Positions 43,024-52,891 of a DNA stretch of 64,000 nucleotides are shown one piece after another. This DNA comes from Parasphingopyxis sp. CP4. Lineage in GTDB: Bacteria > Pseudomonadota > Alphaproteobacteria > Sphingomonadales > Sphingomonadaceae. The stretch covers positions 2,606,001-2,670,000 of the forward strand of contig NZ_CP051130.1 in the NCBI RefSeq assembly GCF_013378055.1, in the 5' to 3' direction. The position numbers and the translations under genes are program-made. How positions within the stretch are numbered: the stretch's first letter is position 1; every line of letters begins with the position of its first letter. The notes beneath the pieces are model-generated. The model was not told the DNA's origin, made no database searches, and worked only from the letters and a program-made list of their open reading frames with translations.

Positions 43024-46000
43024 TTAAACTTCGCGGTTGAGAAGGATCCGCGCCTGGCCACCGATCTGTGCAAGCATCGCAGCGCTTGGCGCAGGGGCGA
43101 GGCGCGCCCGTTCGGTCAGCTCAATGAACTGTCGCACACGCTCTTCCTGGCGTACCAGCCAGCTCTCGACATCGGCCACCGGATCGCTGGTCCGATTGCG
43201 CGCAAGAAAGTCGAGCCGCAACTGTTCGAAATCTCGGCTGAGGCCAGCGGCAAGCAGCCGTTCCCAAGGATCGCTGGTCTCGAAGCGCACAGCCGCCGCC
43301 TTCGCCCAATCGAGCCCCAGGGCTTCGCCAAGCCGCGTATAGGCCTTGGTGACATCCACCTCGCTCACTTCAAGTCGGGCAGCAAGGGTTGAGGTGCCGA
43401 CAGCGCCATCCAGTTCGAAAAGGCGCACAATCCGCTCGAGCAGCGCAGGCTCGACGGATATGTCGGCCAGATGATCGCGGAGTCCGGCAGCCTGGTGCCG
43501 CGCTTCTTCCTTGAGAAGATCGTGCGCAGACTCGTCGAGGCGCTTGATGCCGGGCGCGAGCAGTTCGGCGATGACGCTGGGCATCGTCGTCGCATCGCTA
43601 TTGCGCAATATGTCTGACAAGTGGATCAGCACATTCATCTGCGCGCTGGCGAAGAGCCGGAATCGGTCGGATTCGCTGACGTCTGCCGTTTCTATGGCCT
43701 GCCACAGGGTTTCCAGATCAAATAGCGCATCGGCCGCATAATAGGCATTGGCAACCTGGGCCAGACCCACACCTTCTTCTTCGGCTAATTCAAATGGCGC
43801 AATTATCCCTATTCGGTTAATAACCTTATTGGCGATTTTTGTGGCAACAATTTCACGTCTCAGGCGATGTTCGTCAATGGATTCCCCGAACCTCTCCTGC
43901 ATCGGCTTTGGGAAGGCCGCGTGCAAAACCGGTTCAAGCAGCGGATCATCGGGCAATTCGGTCGTTTCCACAGCCGCTTGCAGGTTCAGTTTGGCATGGG
44001 CGAGTAGAACAGACAGCTCGGGCCGGGTTAGCGCGCGATTTTCCTGTGCGCGCCGCAACAGTTCCTCATTGCTGTCCAGGCCCTCGACGTCGCGATCAAT
44101 CTGTCCGCTCGCTTCGAGTATCTCGATGACGCGCACCTGGCTCGGCAAAGCGCCTGGGCCTTCATGCTCGGCCAACGACAGAGCAAGATTTTGAAGTCGA
44201 TTATCTTCGAGCACCAACGTGCCGACCTCGTCGGTCATCTCGACCAGCAAAGCGTTACGGTCGTCAAACTCGAGCCGCCCTTCGAGCATCGCCCGGTTCA
44301 GCGGAATCTTGATATTGACCTCATTATCCGAGCAATCGACGCCGGCGCTGTTATCGATAAAGTCGGTATTGATCCGTCCACCATGCTGGGCGAACTCGAT
44401 ACGACCGGCCTGCGTTAGCCCGAGATTGGCGCCTTCACCGACTGCCTTGGCCCGCACATCGCGACCATTGACCCGCAGTTTGTCATTGGCCGGATCGCCG
44501 ACTTCGCTATGCGCTTCATTCGACGCCTTGATGTACGTGCCGATGCCGCCGAACCAGATCAGGTCAATCTCGGCCTTGAGGATGGCCGATATCACTTCGG
44601 ACGGGCGCATCTTCTCCTCGGACACACCCAGCATCTCCTGAATCTCAGGGGTGAGTGAAATCGACTTCAGGCTGCGCGAAAATACGCCGCCGCCTTTGGA
44701 GATCAGCTTCTCGTCATAATCCTCCCAGCTCGAACGCGGCAGTTCGAACATCCGCTTGCGTTCCTCCCAGCTTGTCGCCGGGTCCGGATCCGGATCGAGG
44801 AAGATGTGGCGGTGATCAAATGCCGCGACGAGCTTGATGGCCTTGGACAATAGCATCCCATTGCCGAACACATCGCCGGACATGTCTCCGCAGCCGCCAA
44901 CGCGGATCGGGTCGGTTTGCACGTCGATGCCGATTTCCAGGAAGTGGCGTTGGACGGAAATCCAGGCGCCCTTCGCCGTGATCCCCATCGCCTTATGGTC
45001 ATAGCCATAGCCGCCGCCGCTCGCAAAGGCGTCGCCAAGCCAGAATTTGCGCTCCTGCGCGATGCCATTGGCCACGTCGGAGAAGCTCGCCGTGCCCTTA
45101 TCTGCCGCGACAACGAAATAGGGGTCGTCATCGTCTCGGATGATTACGCGGTCAGGATGCACAACTTCATTCTCGACGAGATTATCCGTTACCGACAGGA
45201 GCGTGCGAATGAAAATACGATAGCTTTCCGTGCCTTCCGCGATCCAGGCGTCGCGATCTTCGGCCGGATTGGGCAGCGCTTTGGGAAAGAAACCGCCTTT
45301 TGCGCCGGTCGGCACGATCACAGCGTTTTTCACCAGCTGGGCCTTCATCAGGCCGAGAATTTCGGTCCGGAAATCATCACGCCGGTCGGACCAGCGCAGG
45401 CCGCCACGAGCGATCGGCCCGCCGCGCAGATGGATACCTTCTACGCGGGGGCTATATACCCAGATTTCGCGCCACGGGATCGGCGCAGGGAGGCCCGGAA
45501 TGCCTGAACTGTCGAGCTTGAACGCAAGCGCTTCGGCGGCCGCGGGTGCAAAGGCATTGGTGCGAAGGCAGGCGGTCACTACCGCTCGGATCGCCCGCAG
45601 GATCGTATCGTCATCAATCGCGGCAACGTTCGTCAGTGCACTATCGATACGGCGATTGATTTTTGCAGCCTCGCTTTCACGGTCGCCGTCGAAGTCCGGA
45701 TTGTGGAGTACATCGAACAGTTCGACGATCGAACGCGTAATCCCCGGCTCGTCGCGCAGCGTTTCAACCACTGTGGTCAGGCCGTAGCTCAGGCCCGTCT
45801 GCCGCAAATAACGGAACCAGGCCCGCAATAGAGTGACATCGCGCGGGTTGAGGCCAACCGAAATGATGAGCTGATTAAACTCGTCATTCTCTGCCCGGCC
45901 CTCCAGCACCGCGGACAGTGCGCCTTCCTTGACGCCAGCCCGGCTGATCAGCTCATCTAGATCGGGGACATCGTCAATCTCGAGCAGGAAATCATGGATA

Positions 46001-47703
46001 TAACCGATCCGACCGCCTTCGAGCGCCGTCGGGATTTCTTCCAAAACACGGAAGCCAAAATCTTCGAGCACTGGGACCGTGTCGGACAGCGGGACTGAAG
46101 CCCCGCGCCGATAGAGTTTCAGGCGCAACTGTGATCCCTGATCACCTTCGAGGCGATAGAGGCGCACACCACGTTGATGATCGGTAAGCCCGCGAATGCG
46201 CAGGATATCCTTGGCGGCCTCTTCGGCCCCATAATTGCTACGATAGCCGTTCGGAAAGGCGCCGGCATAGGCAAGCGTAAGTCGCGCAGCCCGCGCTGAC
46301 GGCACCCGTTCGCCCAATTCGGCTTCGACGGCCGGGATCCAGCCGCGCACCATAGCTTCGATTTCGGCATCAAGCGCTTCAGGGTCCGGGTTTTTCGGTT
46401 CTTCGCCAATGTCGAGCGTATATTGGATGAAGGCGAGATCGCCATCGCCTAGCTCGATCGACCAGCTGGAAATCATGGCACCGGTCGCCTCTTCCAGCCG
46501 AGCACCGATCGTGGTGCGCCGGGTTGTCGACATTTCGTCACGCGGCATCCAGACAAATGCAAACAGATGGCGCTGCATCGGTCCGCGAATGAGCAGCAGC
46601 TTCGGTCGTGGCCGATCGGCCAGCGACATCGCCGTGAGCGCCGCCTGTTTCAGCGATTCTTCGTCAAAGGCGATGAGGATATCGTGCGGGAGACGCGAGA
46701 GCGCATGTTCCAGCGCCTTTCCGGCATGGGTCTTGGGATCGAAGCCCAATCCCGCTTCGAGAGCCGCCAGTCGTTCGCGCAGAACCGGGACTTTATCGGC
46801 GGGTTCGTTGAGCGCCGCGCTCGTCCATAGCCCAGCATGGATGGAGAGCTTCGTTAGTTCGCCATTTTCGTAGATCGGCGTAATCGCCAGATCGAGCGGA
46901 ACGCGGCGGTGAACGGTTGCAATCCGGTCTGCCTTGGACATGAGCGGCGCGGTGCCGCCATTTTCGAAATAACCAAATGCCGCTTCGCGCGTTCGCTGGT
47001 TCCAACAGGACGGACCCGCTGTACCGAATATACCGAGCCCGGTCTCGCGCGCACCGTGCCGGTCTTCAACATAATGGCCGACCTGTGTGAAATGATGATC
47101 GGCAAACCAGCTCAGCAACGCCTTGCCTTCTTCACTATCGACACCGTCGGCGTCGGCGCGCATCCGGTCCTGGAGCGCTGGCCAGTCGCGCACGGCCGCC
47201 CGGACATCGACGAGAACCTGATGCACATCGGCGAGCAGTTCGAGCCGGGTCCGCGCGTCGGCGCGATCAACTTCCAGATAGACTATCGATTCCCGCAACG
47301 CATCGGCGCTATCGCTGCCAAGTTCGACGAGCTTATGCTTCTGGTTGCGCGTTACCGCGACAATGGGATGCAGCAATCGCATCACGGTCAGACCATGGGC
47401 GCCAACTGCACCGGTGATCGAATCCACGATAAACGGCATGTCGTCATTGATGATCGCCATCCGCATGAAGCGGCGGCCGGTATCGTCGGTGATTGATTCC
47501 AGCCGGACCTCGGGCGTGTCGGGTACGCGTTTTGCTGCCGCGCTGGCCACAAAACGTGCCGCTTCCTCAGCCTCGTCCTTGCTGAAATTGGTGGTTTCCC
47601 CCGGGAGCGCGCCACGGACAAGTGCGTCCGCAATGGCGGCAATAAAGGGCTCGGTCTGCTCGTCTTTGTGCGAGTCGTTCGGAACCTGGTTCATGGGCGG
47701 CAT
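43024..47703 (-). CDS. Large NAD-specific glutamate dehydrogenase
   Basis: 1559 residues, the size of the 170-180 kDa bacterial GDH class (about 1600). Long N-terminal regulatory region (ACT-like repeats; RRPVSSV-type mixed segments), then the catalytic centre with REIWVYSPRVEGIHLRGGPI, ARGGLRWSDRRDDFRTEILG, LMKAQLVKNAVIVPTGAKGG and FIRTLLSVTDNLV, and the NAD domain with GGCGDMSGDVFGNGMLLSKA. It deaminates glutamate to 2-oxoglutarate. ATG 47703 or 47694 are both possible starts; the sequence does not decide. It sits upstream of a convergent phaB-RHH unit and downstream of the PAS protein gene on the same strand. Confidence 0.97.
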   Translation of the reverse strand: MPPMNQVPNDSHKDEQTEPFIAAIADALVRGALPGETTNFSKDEAEEAARFVASAAAKRVPDTPEVRLESITDDTGRRFMRMAIINDDMPFIVDSITGAVGAHGLTVMRLLHPIVAVTRNQKHKLVELGSDSADALRESIVYLEVDRADARTRLELLADVHQVLVDVRAAVRDWPALQDRMRADADGVDSEEGKALLSWFADHHFTQVGHYVEDRHGARETGLGIFGTAGPSCWNQRTREAAFGYFENGGTAPLMSKADRIATVHRRVPLDLAITPIYENGELTKLSIHAGLWTSAALNEPADKVPVLRERLAALEAGLGFDPKTHAGKALEHALSRLPHDILIAFDEESLKQAALTAMSLADRPRPKLLLIRGPMQRHLFAFVWMPRDEMSTTRRTTIGARLEEATGAMISSWSIELGDGDLAFIQYTLDIGEEPKNPDPEALDAEIEAMVRGWIPAVEAELGERVPSARAARLTLAYAGAFPNGYRSNYGAEEAAKDILRIRGLTDHQRGVRLYRLEGDQGSQLRLKLYRRGASVPLSDTVPVLEDFGFRVLEEIPTALEGGRIGYIHDFLLEIDDVPDLDELISRAGVKEGALSAVLEGRAENDEFNQLIISVGLNPRDVTLLRAWFRYLRQTGLSYGLTTVVETLRDEPGITRSIVELFDVLHNPDFDGDRESEAAKINRRIDSALTNVAAIDDDTILRAIRAVVTACLRTNAFAPAAAEALAFKLDSSGIPGLPAPIPWREIWVYSPRVEGIHLRGGPIARGGLRWSDRRDDFRTEILGLMKAQLVKNAVIVPTGAKGGFFPKALPNPAEDRDAWIAEGTESYRIFIRTLLSVTDNLVENEVVHPDRVIIRDDDDPYFVVAADKGTASFSDVANGIAQERKFWLGDAFASGGGYGYDHKAMGITAKGAWISVQRHFLEIGIDVQTDPIRVGGCGDMSGDVFGNGMLLSKAIKLVAAFDHRHIFLDPDPDPATSWEERKRMFELPRSSWEDYDEKLISKGGGVFSRSLKSISLTPEIQEMLGVSEEKMRPSEVISAILKAEIDLIWFGGIGTYIKASNEAHSEVGDPANDKLRVNGRDVRAKAVGEGANLGLTQAGRIEFAQHGGRINTDFIDNSAGVDCSDNEVNIKIPLNRAMLEGRLEFDDRNALLVEMTDEVGTLVLEDNRLQNLALSLAEHEGPGALPSQVRVIEILEASGQIDRDVEGLDSNEELLRRAQENRALTRPELSVLLAHAKLNLQAAVETTELPDDPLLEPVLHAAFPKPMQERFGESIDEHRLRREIVATKIANKVINRIGIIAPFELAEEEGVGLAQVANAYYAADALFDLETLWQAIETADVSESDRFRLFASAQMNVLIHLSDILRNSDATTMPSVIAELLAPGIKRLDESAHDLLKEEARHQAAGLRDHLADISVEPALLERIVRLFELDGAVGTSTLAARLEVSEVDVTKAYTRLGEALGLDWAKAAAVRFETSDPWERLLAAGLSRDFEQLRLDFLARNRTSDPVADVESWLVRQEERVRQFIELTERARLAPAPSAAMLAQIGGQARILLNREV

Positions 47704-47788
47704 ATGCGCCCCAAAAAGACGCTACTCAAGCTTTGTGTAGCGGTCCGTTTTCAATTGAAATTGGCTGCGATTGTGCGGCCTCGGCAAA

Positions 47789-49108
47789 TTAGCCGGCCGT
47801 TTTGCGAATGGCCTTTGCGGTCAGGGCGGCATCTTCGGGAACCACGCCAATGATCGCCAGGCGGCCATCGGGCAGGCGGCGGGCCATCAGCAGGGCAAAT
47901 TCCGCATTGCTGTCGCCATCGTCATCCAGCTCGACATAGGCCTGGACCGGCGCATTGCGCAGCGTTTCGCGCGCGTCTTCCAGCTTGTCCGGTTTGGAGG
48001 CCGGTCGGCGCGCGGCACGTTCCTCGGCAACAACGGCCTTCAGGCCGCCCCTATGTCCTTTGAGGAAATCGGCAAAAGTCCCGGCGGCAATATGTTCGCG
48101 CTTGGCGAAAGACAGGGCGCAGGCAAATTCCGTCAGCCGGGTTTTGTCATAATCGACGCCGAAGACGAGCTTGGCAATCGGGGTCATCGGTGCGCGTTCC
48201 TGGATCGTGATACCGGCATCGTCCAGGATCTCGGCATAGGCTTCCGGTTCAGCGTCGGCGCCAATCGCGAAATCATGGGCACGGCCAAGCGCCTCATAGA
48301 GCGCTGCCCGGCTGCGCTGGTCGGCGGTCCGCGCTTCGGCTGCAGATTCGCGGGCGGCTACGAGGAAGTCGACGAGCGTTTCGGGCTCTTCAACCTGAGC
48401 ATCGAGCGCCGCGATTGGATCGTCCGGCGCAACATCGCTGGCCGTAAAGTTCGGTGCGTCATCGGCGGGGACAAAATTGCCACTCGGGCCATCCGCCCAG
48501 ACCGGGCCGGCATCACCGGTTTCATTCGGCTGGTCCTGCAGGGCCTGGTCGACGGCGCTTGCCAGTTCGGCCTGGGTCCGCTGGTCAACCACCTCTTTCC
48601 AGTTGATCACACCATAGATGAAATCGATGGTGTCATTGTCCGATGAGAAGGGCATCAGGATGCCGCGGTACATCATGTTGACGTCGCGATGATTTTCAAA
48701 CTCGGCTTCAAATCCAACCGGGGCCTGGTTGGCGATGATCTGCATATAGTGATCGGTCAGCCGGGAGAGCAGCGAGCGGGGCGGGACATCGGAGATGCTT
48801 TCGATATCGTCAGCGACATCGCATTCACCGCGCAGCGCGCCACCCAGCCAGGTGATGATCGGATCGCTTACGCCACCTGTGAAATCGAGCAATACGCTGT
48901 TCGGGCCAAAATCGCCGATTGCAGCCGGATCGAGATCCTCGATCGACGGATAGGCATTGTCCTTGAGCAGCGATGCCCAATGGTTATAGGCGCGGACATG
49001 CATGCGACGCTCATCGGTACCGACTTCCGGCGGTGCCTCGATCGCAGCATTGCCATCGTCTTCGGAAAAGCCGGGCTCTTCGGAATCAAAAGGCTGAGGA
49101 TTGTCCAT
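47789..49108 (-). CDS. PAS_5-like domain regulatory protein
   Basis: 439 residues from ATG 49108 (MDNPQPFDSEEPGF); a longer frame begins at 49153. The domain RAYNHWASLLKDNAYPSIED followed by FGPNSVLLDF and a GALRGE turn matches the PAS_5-type sensor opening seen in alphaproteobacterial proteins. A long acidic linker (about residues 190-240) and a C-terminal half with AELVFGVDYDKTRL and AYVELDDDGDSNAEFALLMA-like strands follow; the latter is not recognised. No kinase, cyclase or DNA-binding output domain is visible, so the role is unclear. It lies 85 bases from the glutamate dehydrogenase gene on the same strand. Confidence 0.7.
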   Translation of the reverse strand: MDNPQPFDSEEPGFSEDDGNAAIEAPPEVGTDERRMHVRAYNHWASLLKDNAYPSIEDLDPAAIGDFGPNSVLLDFTGGVSDPIITWLGGALRGECDVADDIESISDVPPRSLLSRLTDHYMQIIANQAPVGFEAEFENHRDVNMMYRGILMPFSSDNDTIDFIYGVINWKEVVDQRTQAELASAVDQALQDQPNETGDAGPVWADGPSGNFVPADDAPNFTASDVAPDDPIAALDAQVEEPETLVDFLVAARESAAEARTADQRSRAALYEALGRAHDFAIGADAEPEAYAEILDDAGITIQERAPMTPIAKLVFGVDYDKTRLTEFACALSFAKREHIAAGTFADFLKGHRGGLKAVVAEERAARRPASKPDKLEDARETLRNAPVQAYVELDDDGDSNAEFALLMARRLPDGRLAIIGVVPEDAALTAKAIRKTAG

Positions 49109-49272
49109 AACGTGTCTGCCCCCGCAGAATTGGTTTACGTAAGCCTTATGCACGGTGATGGTTTACGAACCGTAAACCTTAATCTGTAAGTAGAGCCGCG
49201 GATCAGGCGAATGTTACGGCTTGTTTCGCGCATCTGCACTTGGTAAGGGCCAGCGCCCATCCAAGGGATCGT

Positions 49273-49348
49273 GCCGCTTTAGCTCAGCTGGTAGAGCATC
49301 GCATTCGTAATGCGGAGGTCGCGTGTTCGAGTCACGCAAGCGGCACCA
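49273..49348 (+). tRNA. tRNA-Thr (anticodon CGT)
   Basis: A 76-base cloverleaf with encoded CCA (49346-49348). The acceptor GCCGCTT pairs with AAGCGGC. D-arm TAGCTCAGCTGGTAGAGC. Anticodon arm TCGCA-TTCGTAA-TGCGG gives anticodon CGT, reading ACG. T-arm GCGTG-TTCGAGT-CACGC. The discriminator base is A. Both tRNAs in this window are for threonine but with different anticodons. Confidence 0.97.
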
Positions 49349-49597
49349 CGATCTTTTTCCATATTTATCAAAATCTTAATTATCTCGATGCGCACCTGTG
49401 AGGCCAGGTATTGCGCAAGTCCTGGGGCTCGCGCGCTCCTGTTCGGGACCGGCGGTGAATGTATCGCCATTTCCGCCTGCACCGCCAAATCGATCGATCG
49501 GCAGGTGGATGTGGACAAGTCGCACCGTGCGTCTTGCTAATCCGTGTACTGCAATCGGGCGGTTACATTTGGGAGTGCCGACGGACAGGAGAGCGCA

Positions 49598-50968
49598 ATG
49601 ATGGCCGGATGGATCGGAATTCTGGGCTTGCTGGCCGGGCTCGCCCTGCTCATCATCCTTGCGCTGCGCGGTGTGAATATTCTGCTGGCATCCATCCTGT
49701 GCACCTTGATCGTCATTATCACCAACGCACTGCCCTTCGCCGAGAGCCTGACCAATGACTATATCTCCGGCGATCTCGGTGCGTTCACCTTTGCCGGCCG
49801 CTTCTTCTTCCTGTTCGCCGCAGGCGCGGTTTTCGGACGCATCATGGGCGAAACCCATGCGGCCACCAGCATTGCCATGGCGCTTGTAAACCGGCTGGGC
49901 GCGCATCGCACATTGTGGATCACCGTCCTGTCTTGCGCGCTGCTGACCTATGGCGGGGTGGTCGTGTTCGTGGTTATCTTTGCGATGTATCCGCTGGGGC
50001 TCAGATTGCTGAAAGAGGCGGATATTCCCAAACGCTTGTTCTGCGGGGCACTCGCCCTGGGCGCCGGAACCTTCACGCTCACCGCGCTGCCCGGTACGCC
50101 GTCGATCCATAATGTCATCCCCTCGGTGGCTTTGGGCACCGATCTTTTTGCCGGGGCGTGGCTCGGCCTGTTTGGCGGCACGATCATGTTTGTGCTCGGC
50201 ATGTGGTATCTCGAACGCGAGCGGATCAAGGCCCGCGCCGCGGGGGAAACCTTCGTCGCTGGCGCGCATGACAATATTCCGGACCTTGAATCGATTGCCC
50301 ATGATTTGCCGCCCTGGTGGCTCGCGATCGCACCGCTGTTCGCAGTCATCGCAACAATCCTGATGCCAAGGCTGTTGATCGGAACGGAGTTTGGAGCGGG
50401 CAATCGCCTCATTCAGTTCGCCAATGCCCAACCGATTATCTGGCCCTCTATTGCGCTCATCCTGGGAAGCCTCTTGGCACTGGCGATGTTCAAGATCGGG
50501 CGGCGGCAACCGCTCAAACTGATGGGTGAGGGGATGCAGGACTCGATCCTTCCACTGATGGCGACATCGGCAGTGGTCGGGTTTGGAGGCGTTGTCGTCC
50601 GGACGAGCGGGTTTGAAACCTTCACGACCGCGATGGTCGAAGCGAATGTCCATCCGCTCATTTCCATGTTTGCATCGATCAGCACGGTTTCGGGAATCAC
50701 CGGATCTGCATCGGGCGGATTGCAGATTTTCATGGCGACGCTGTCTGACCAATATCTCGCCATGGGCATCGCCCCTGAAGAGCTGCATCGATTGGTTGCG
50801 ATGGCGAGCGGCGGCTTTGACTCGCTGCCACATTGCGGCGCTGTGATCGCCATGCTCACCGTTGTCGGTCTCACCCATAAACAGGGCTATAAGGATGTTG
50901 GTGTGGTCACGGTTCTCGTGCCGGTGGTCGCCACGCTAGCCACCATTGGAATGGCGATGCTGTTCTGA
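49598..50968 (+). CDS. GntP family permease
   Basis: 456 residues from ATG 49598, with AGGAG 7 bases upstream; the frame is open earlier but without a ribosome site. Twelve to fourteen hydrophobic segments. Family-like stretches: GRFFFLFAAGAVFGRIMGET, LPGTPSIHNVIPSVALGTDL and SGITGSASGGLQIFMATLSD near the C-terminus. It imports gluconate or another carboxylate with a cation. A secreted Het-C-like protein gene starts 24 bases after it on the same strand and is probably co-transcribed. Confidence 0.93.
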   Translation: MMAGWIGILGLLAGLALLIILALRGVNILLASILCTLIVIITNALPFAESLTNDYISGDLGAFTFAGRFFFLFAAGAVFGRIMGETHAATSIAMALVNRLGAHRTLWITVLSCALLTYGGVVVFVVIFAMYPLGLRLLKEADIPKRLFCGALALGAGTFTLTALPGTPSIHNVIPSVALGTDLFAGAWLGLFGGTIMFVLGMWYLERERIKARAAGETFVAGAHDNIPDLESIAHDLPPWWLAIAPLFAVIATILMPRLLIGTEFGAGNRLIQFANAQPIIWPSIALILGSLLALAMFKIGRRQPLKLMGEGMQDSILPLMATSAVVGFGGVVVRTSGFETFTTAMVEANVHPLISMFASISTVSGITGSASGGLQIFMATLSDQYLAMGIAPEELHRLVAMASGGFDSLPHCGAVIAMLTVVGLTHKQGYKDVGVVTVLVPVVATLATIGMAMLF

Positions 50969-50992
50969 GTCATTCATCGAAGAAAGACAGTT

Positions 50993-51997
50993 ATGGCCGC
51001 AATAATGTCTAGACGAACTTCAGCATTCGCCAGCGTGATGGCTGTCACGCTTGCCGGTTTTCTGGTCGCAGGGTTTGGAACGGTGCGCGTCGGCGGCCAG
51101 AATGCGGAGCATGGGCGGATAACCCGGCACGCGCTGAGCTGCGCGGCAACGGATCCAATCGCCGATTGTTTTGACGAAGATACGATCGACAGCCTGGCCG
51201 GATCTCTCGGAGATTTTGGCGCTGTCGGGGCGCCTGACCGCGGTCGCGGAATGCTGACATCATACGCGCATTGCAGCGGCGGCGATTATCTCGATGTGCC
51301 AGGCTATCCGCGCAGCCGATCCGAAGCGGCGGCGATACTCACCGAGTGCCGGGACTATATGATGGAGAATATGGACCATGCGGTCCGCGATGCCGCGGAC
51401 CTTCTGGACAGCGATGGCAATATTCGATCCAGCCAGATCCCAGGATTTATTTCCTGCACCTATGCCGGCAGCGAACATGGACGGGCCAAGTGCAACATTC
51501 TCGCCCATCTCGGCCGCATACTGCACGCGGCGCAGGATTTCTACTCGCACAGTAACTGGGTGGATGGTGCCGATCCCGCGCGCCCGATTGGCGCGGACAA
51601 TCCCCCAGGCCTCGGCAATAGCGGCAGGGCGGATTGGCTGGATCTTCGCCATGATACCCCGGCATTTCCAGAAGGTCTCATCTCTGGATGCTTTGACAAT
51701 GCGTCATTTCTGGGAGAGCAGCGCGGATGTCTCTACGATCAGGACAGGGCGCACCGCGTCCGCCATCTCAATTTGAACAAGGATACCGGACAGATTGATC
51801 CGGTGATCGGCGCAGGGACCACAGAGCGCGGTGCTATTGGCACCAACTTTGAACGCGCTGTCCTGGCCGCTGTCGAAGACAGCGCCGACAAATGGGCGAC
51901 ATTTCGTGAGCGATTGATTGCAACCTATGGCGCGCAATGCGCCGAACGAATGATATGCGCGATCACGCATGACGACCCAACCGACGATTGTCCGTAA
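50993..51997 (+). CDS. Secreted Het-C/zinc phospholipase C-like domain protein
   Basis: 334 residues. N-terminal signal peptide (SAFASVMAVTLAGFLVAG, then mature part from about residue 35). The core NILAHLGRILHAAQDFYSHS followed by NWVD is the family hallmark of the bacterial/fungal Het-C N-terminal and VWA7-like group, related to zinc-dependent phospholipase C. An earlier HGRITRHAL may offer a further metal ligand. Seven or more cysteines (SCAATDPIADCF, ECRDY, SCTYAGSEHGRAKC, GCFDN, CAERMIC, DDCP) suggest disulfides in a periplasmic or extracellular protein. The gene follows the GntP permease by 24 bases. Substrate and role unknown. Confidence 0.7.
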   Translation: MAAIMSRRTSAFASVMAVTLAGFLVAGFGTVRVGGQNAEHGRITRHALSCAATDPIADCFDEDTIDSLAGSLGDFGAVGAPDRGRGMLTSYAHCSGGDYLDVPGYPRSRSEAAAILTECRDYMMENMDHAVRDAADLLDSDGNIRSSQIPGFISCTYAGSEHGRAKCNILAHLGRILHAAQDFYSHSNWVDGADPARPIGADNPPGLGNSGRADWLDLRHDTPAFPEGLISGCFDNASFLGEQRGCLYDQDRAHRVRHLNLNKDTGQIDPVIGAGTTERGAIGTNFERAVLAAVEDSADKWATFRERLIATYGAQCAERMICAITHDDPTDDCP

Positions 51998-52096
51998 CTG
52001 ACGGGTCGCGGATTTTCTGCCGGAACTTTACAGGGAGGAAACTTCGCCGGAGGAGGAGGCTGAACCAGCAGATGCCGATGGCGGACGCGGGCCGCG

Positions 52097-52807
52097 CTAG
52101 TCGCGAATGCCGAGATAGCGGAAGGTCTGGCCGAGCGAATTGAAAATGCCATGGGCGAACACCAGCGGCAAAATGTTGCGGCGGCCGAACCAGATATAGA
52201 GCAGGGCAAAGGCGAATCCGCCCGCGCCCGAGATCAGGGCGCCATGCATGCCTTGATAATAGAAATGGCGGTAACCGAAAAAGACCGAGGAGAGGAAGGC
52301 GGCGGCGAGGTCAGCGCCCAGTCCGCCGCCCATGAGCCGGCTTGAGTGATCGATTACAAAGGCGCGGAACAAGAGTTCCTCAAAGAAGGAGCCATGTGTC
52401 CAGACGAGGAGCATGATGCCGATATAGGCGGCGAGATTGCCTTCGATATGATCAAACCGTCCGCTCGCGCCGACATCTTCGAAGAAATAGTCGGCGGCGA
52501 GCTGCATCGTCTGGGTGGCGATGATGAAGGCGGCCATGGTCAGCACAGTGAGGCCCGCAGTCTTGAGCCAGCTGGTCGGCCAGCGCAGGCCAAGATCGCG
52601 CCAGCCAAGCCCGCGTCGCCACAGCAGATAGGTCGCCACGGCCATCGCGCTGAAGGTCGAAGCGGGGCCAGCGTAGAGATAGCTATAAGGGAGCACCGAT
52701 TGCTTCACGATCACCAGGACCGCGACGACGATCACCAGATCACGCAGCGCAGCCAGGTCCCATTTGCGCGGGCGCGCGGCACTGTCTTGTGGCGAAGTGT
52801 TCGGCAA
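52097..52807 (-). CDS. CPBP family intramembrane metalloprotease (Abi/CAAX-type)
   Basis: 236 residues with about six to seven helices. The three catalytic motifs of the family are present and in order: EELLFRAFV (ExxxR), FGYRHFYYQG (FxxxH) and FAHGIFNSLG (HxxxN). The frame begins with TTG at 52807 (PNTSPQDSAARPRK); no ATG is close. A 7-base-arm palindrome lies 20 bases upstream. Members of this family process or protect membrane-linked peptides; the target is unknown here. It follows the EF-hand gene on the same strand after 84 bases. Confidence 0.88.
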   Translation of the reverse strand: MPNTSPQDSAARPRKWDLAALRDLVIVVAVLVIVKQSVLPYSYLYAGPASTFSAMAVATYLLWRRGLGWRDLGLRWPTSWLKTAGLTVLTMAAFIIATQTMQLAADYFFEDVGASGRFDHIEGNLAAYIGIMLLVWTHGSFFEELLFRAFVIDHSSRLMGGGLGADLAAAFLSSVFFGYRHFYYQGMHGALISGAGGFAFALLYIWFGRRNILPLVFAHGIFNSLGQTFRYLGIRD

Positions 52808-52826
52808 AGAGATTGTCCCGGATTAG

Positions 52827-52848
52827 GTGTATTGCTTATCTAATACAC
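52827..52848. promoter_or_regulatory. Inverted repeat upstream of the CPBP protease gene
   Basis: GTGTATT (52827-52833) and AATACAC (52842-52848) are perfect 7-base arms around GCTTATCT, ending 20 bases before the predicted start at 52807 on the reverse strand. In the promoter position it could be an operator; it could also be an RNA hairpin terminating the EF-hand transcript, although no T-run follows. Confidence 0.4.
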
Positions 52849-52891
52849 GTCGACCGGATACGCAAGCGGCTCGGGGATTCTGCCGGTTTGC

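Noticed and set aside
49376-50878. 500-residue reverse-strand ORF opposite the GntP permease
   Set aside because: Rich in Gln, Arg and His with no domain pattern; it mirrors the permease codons and is a product of GC-rich DNA.
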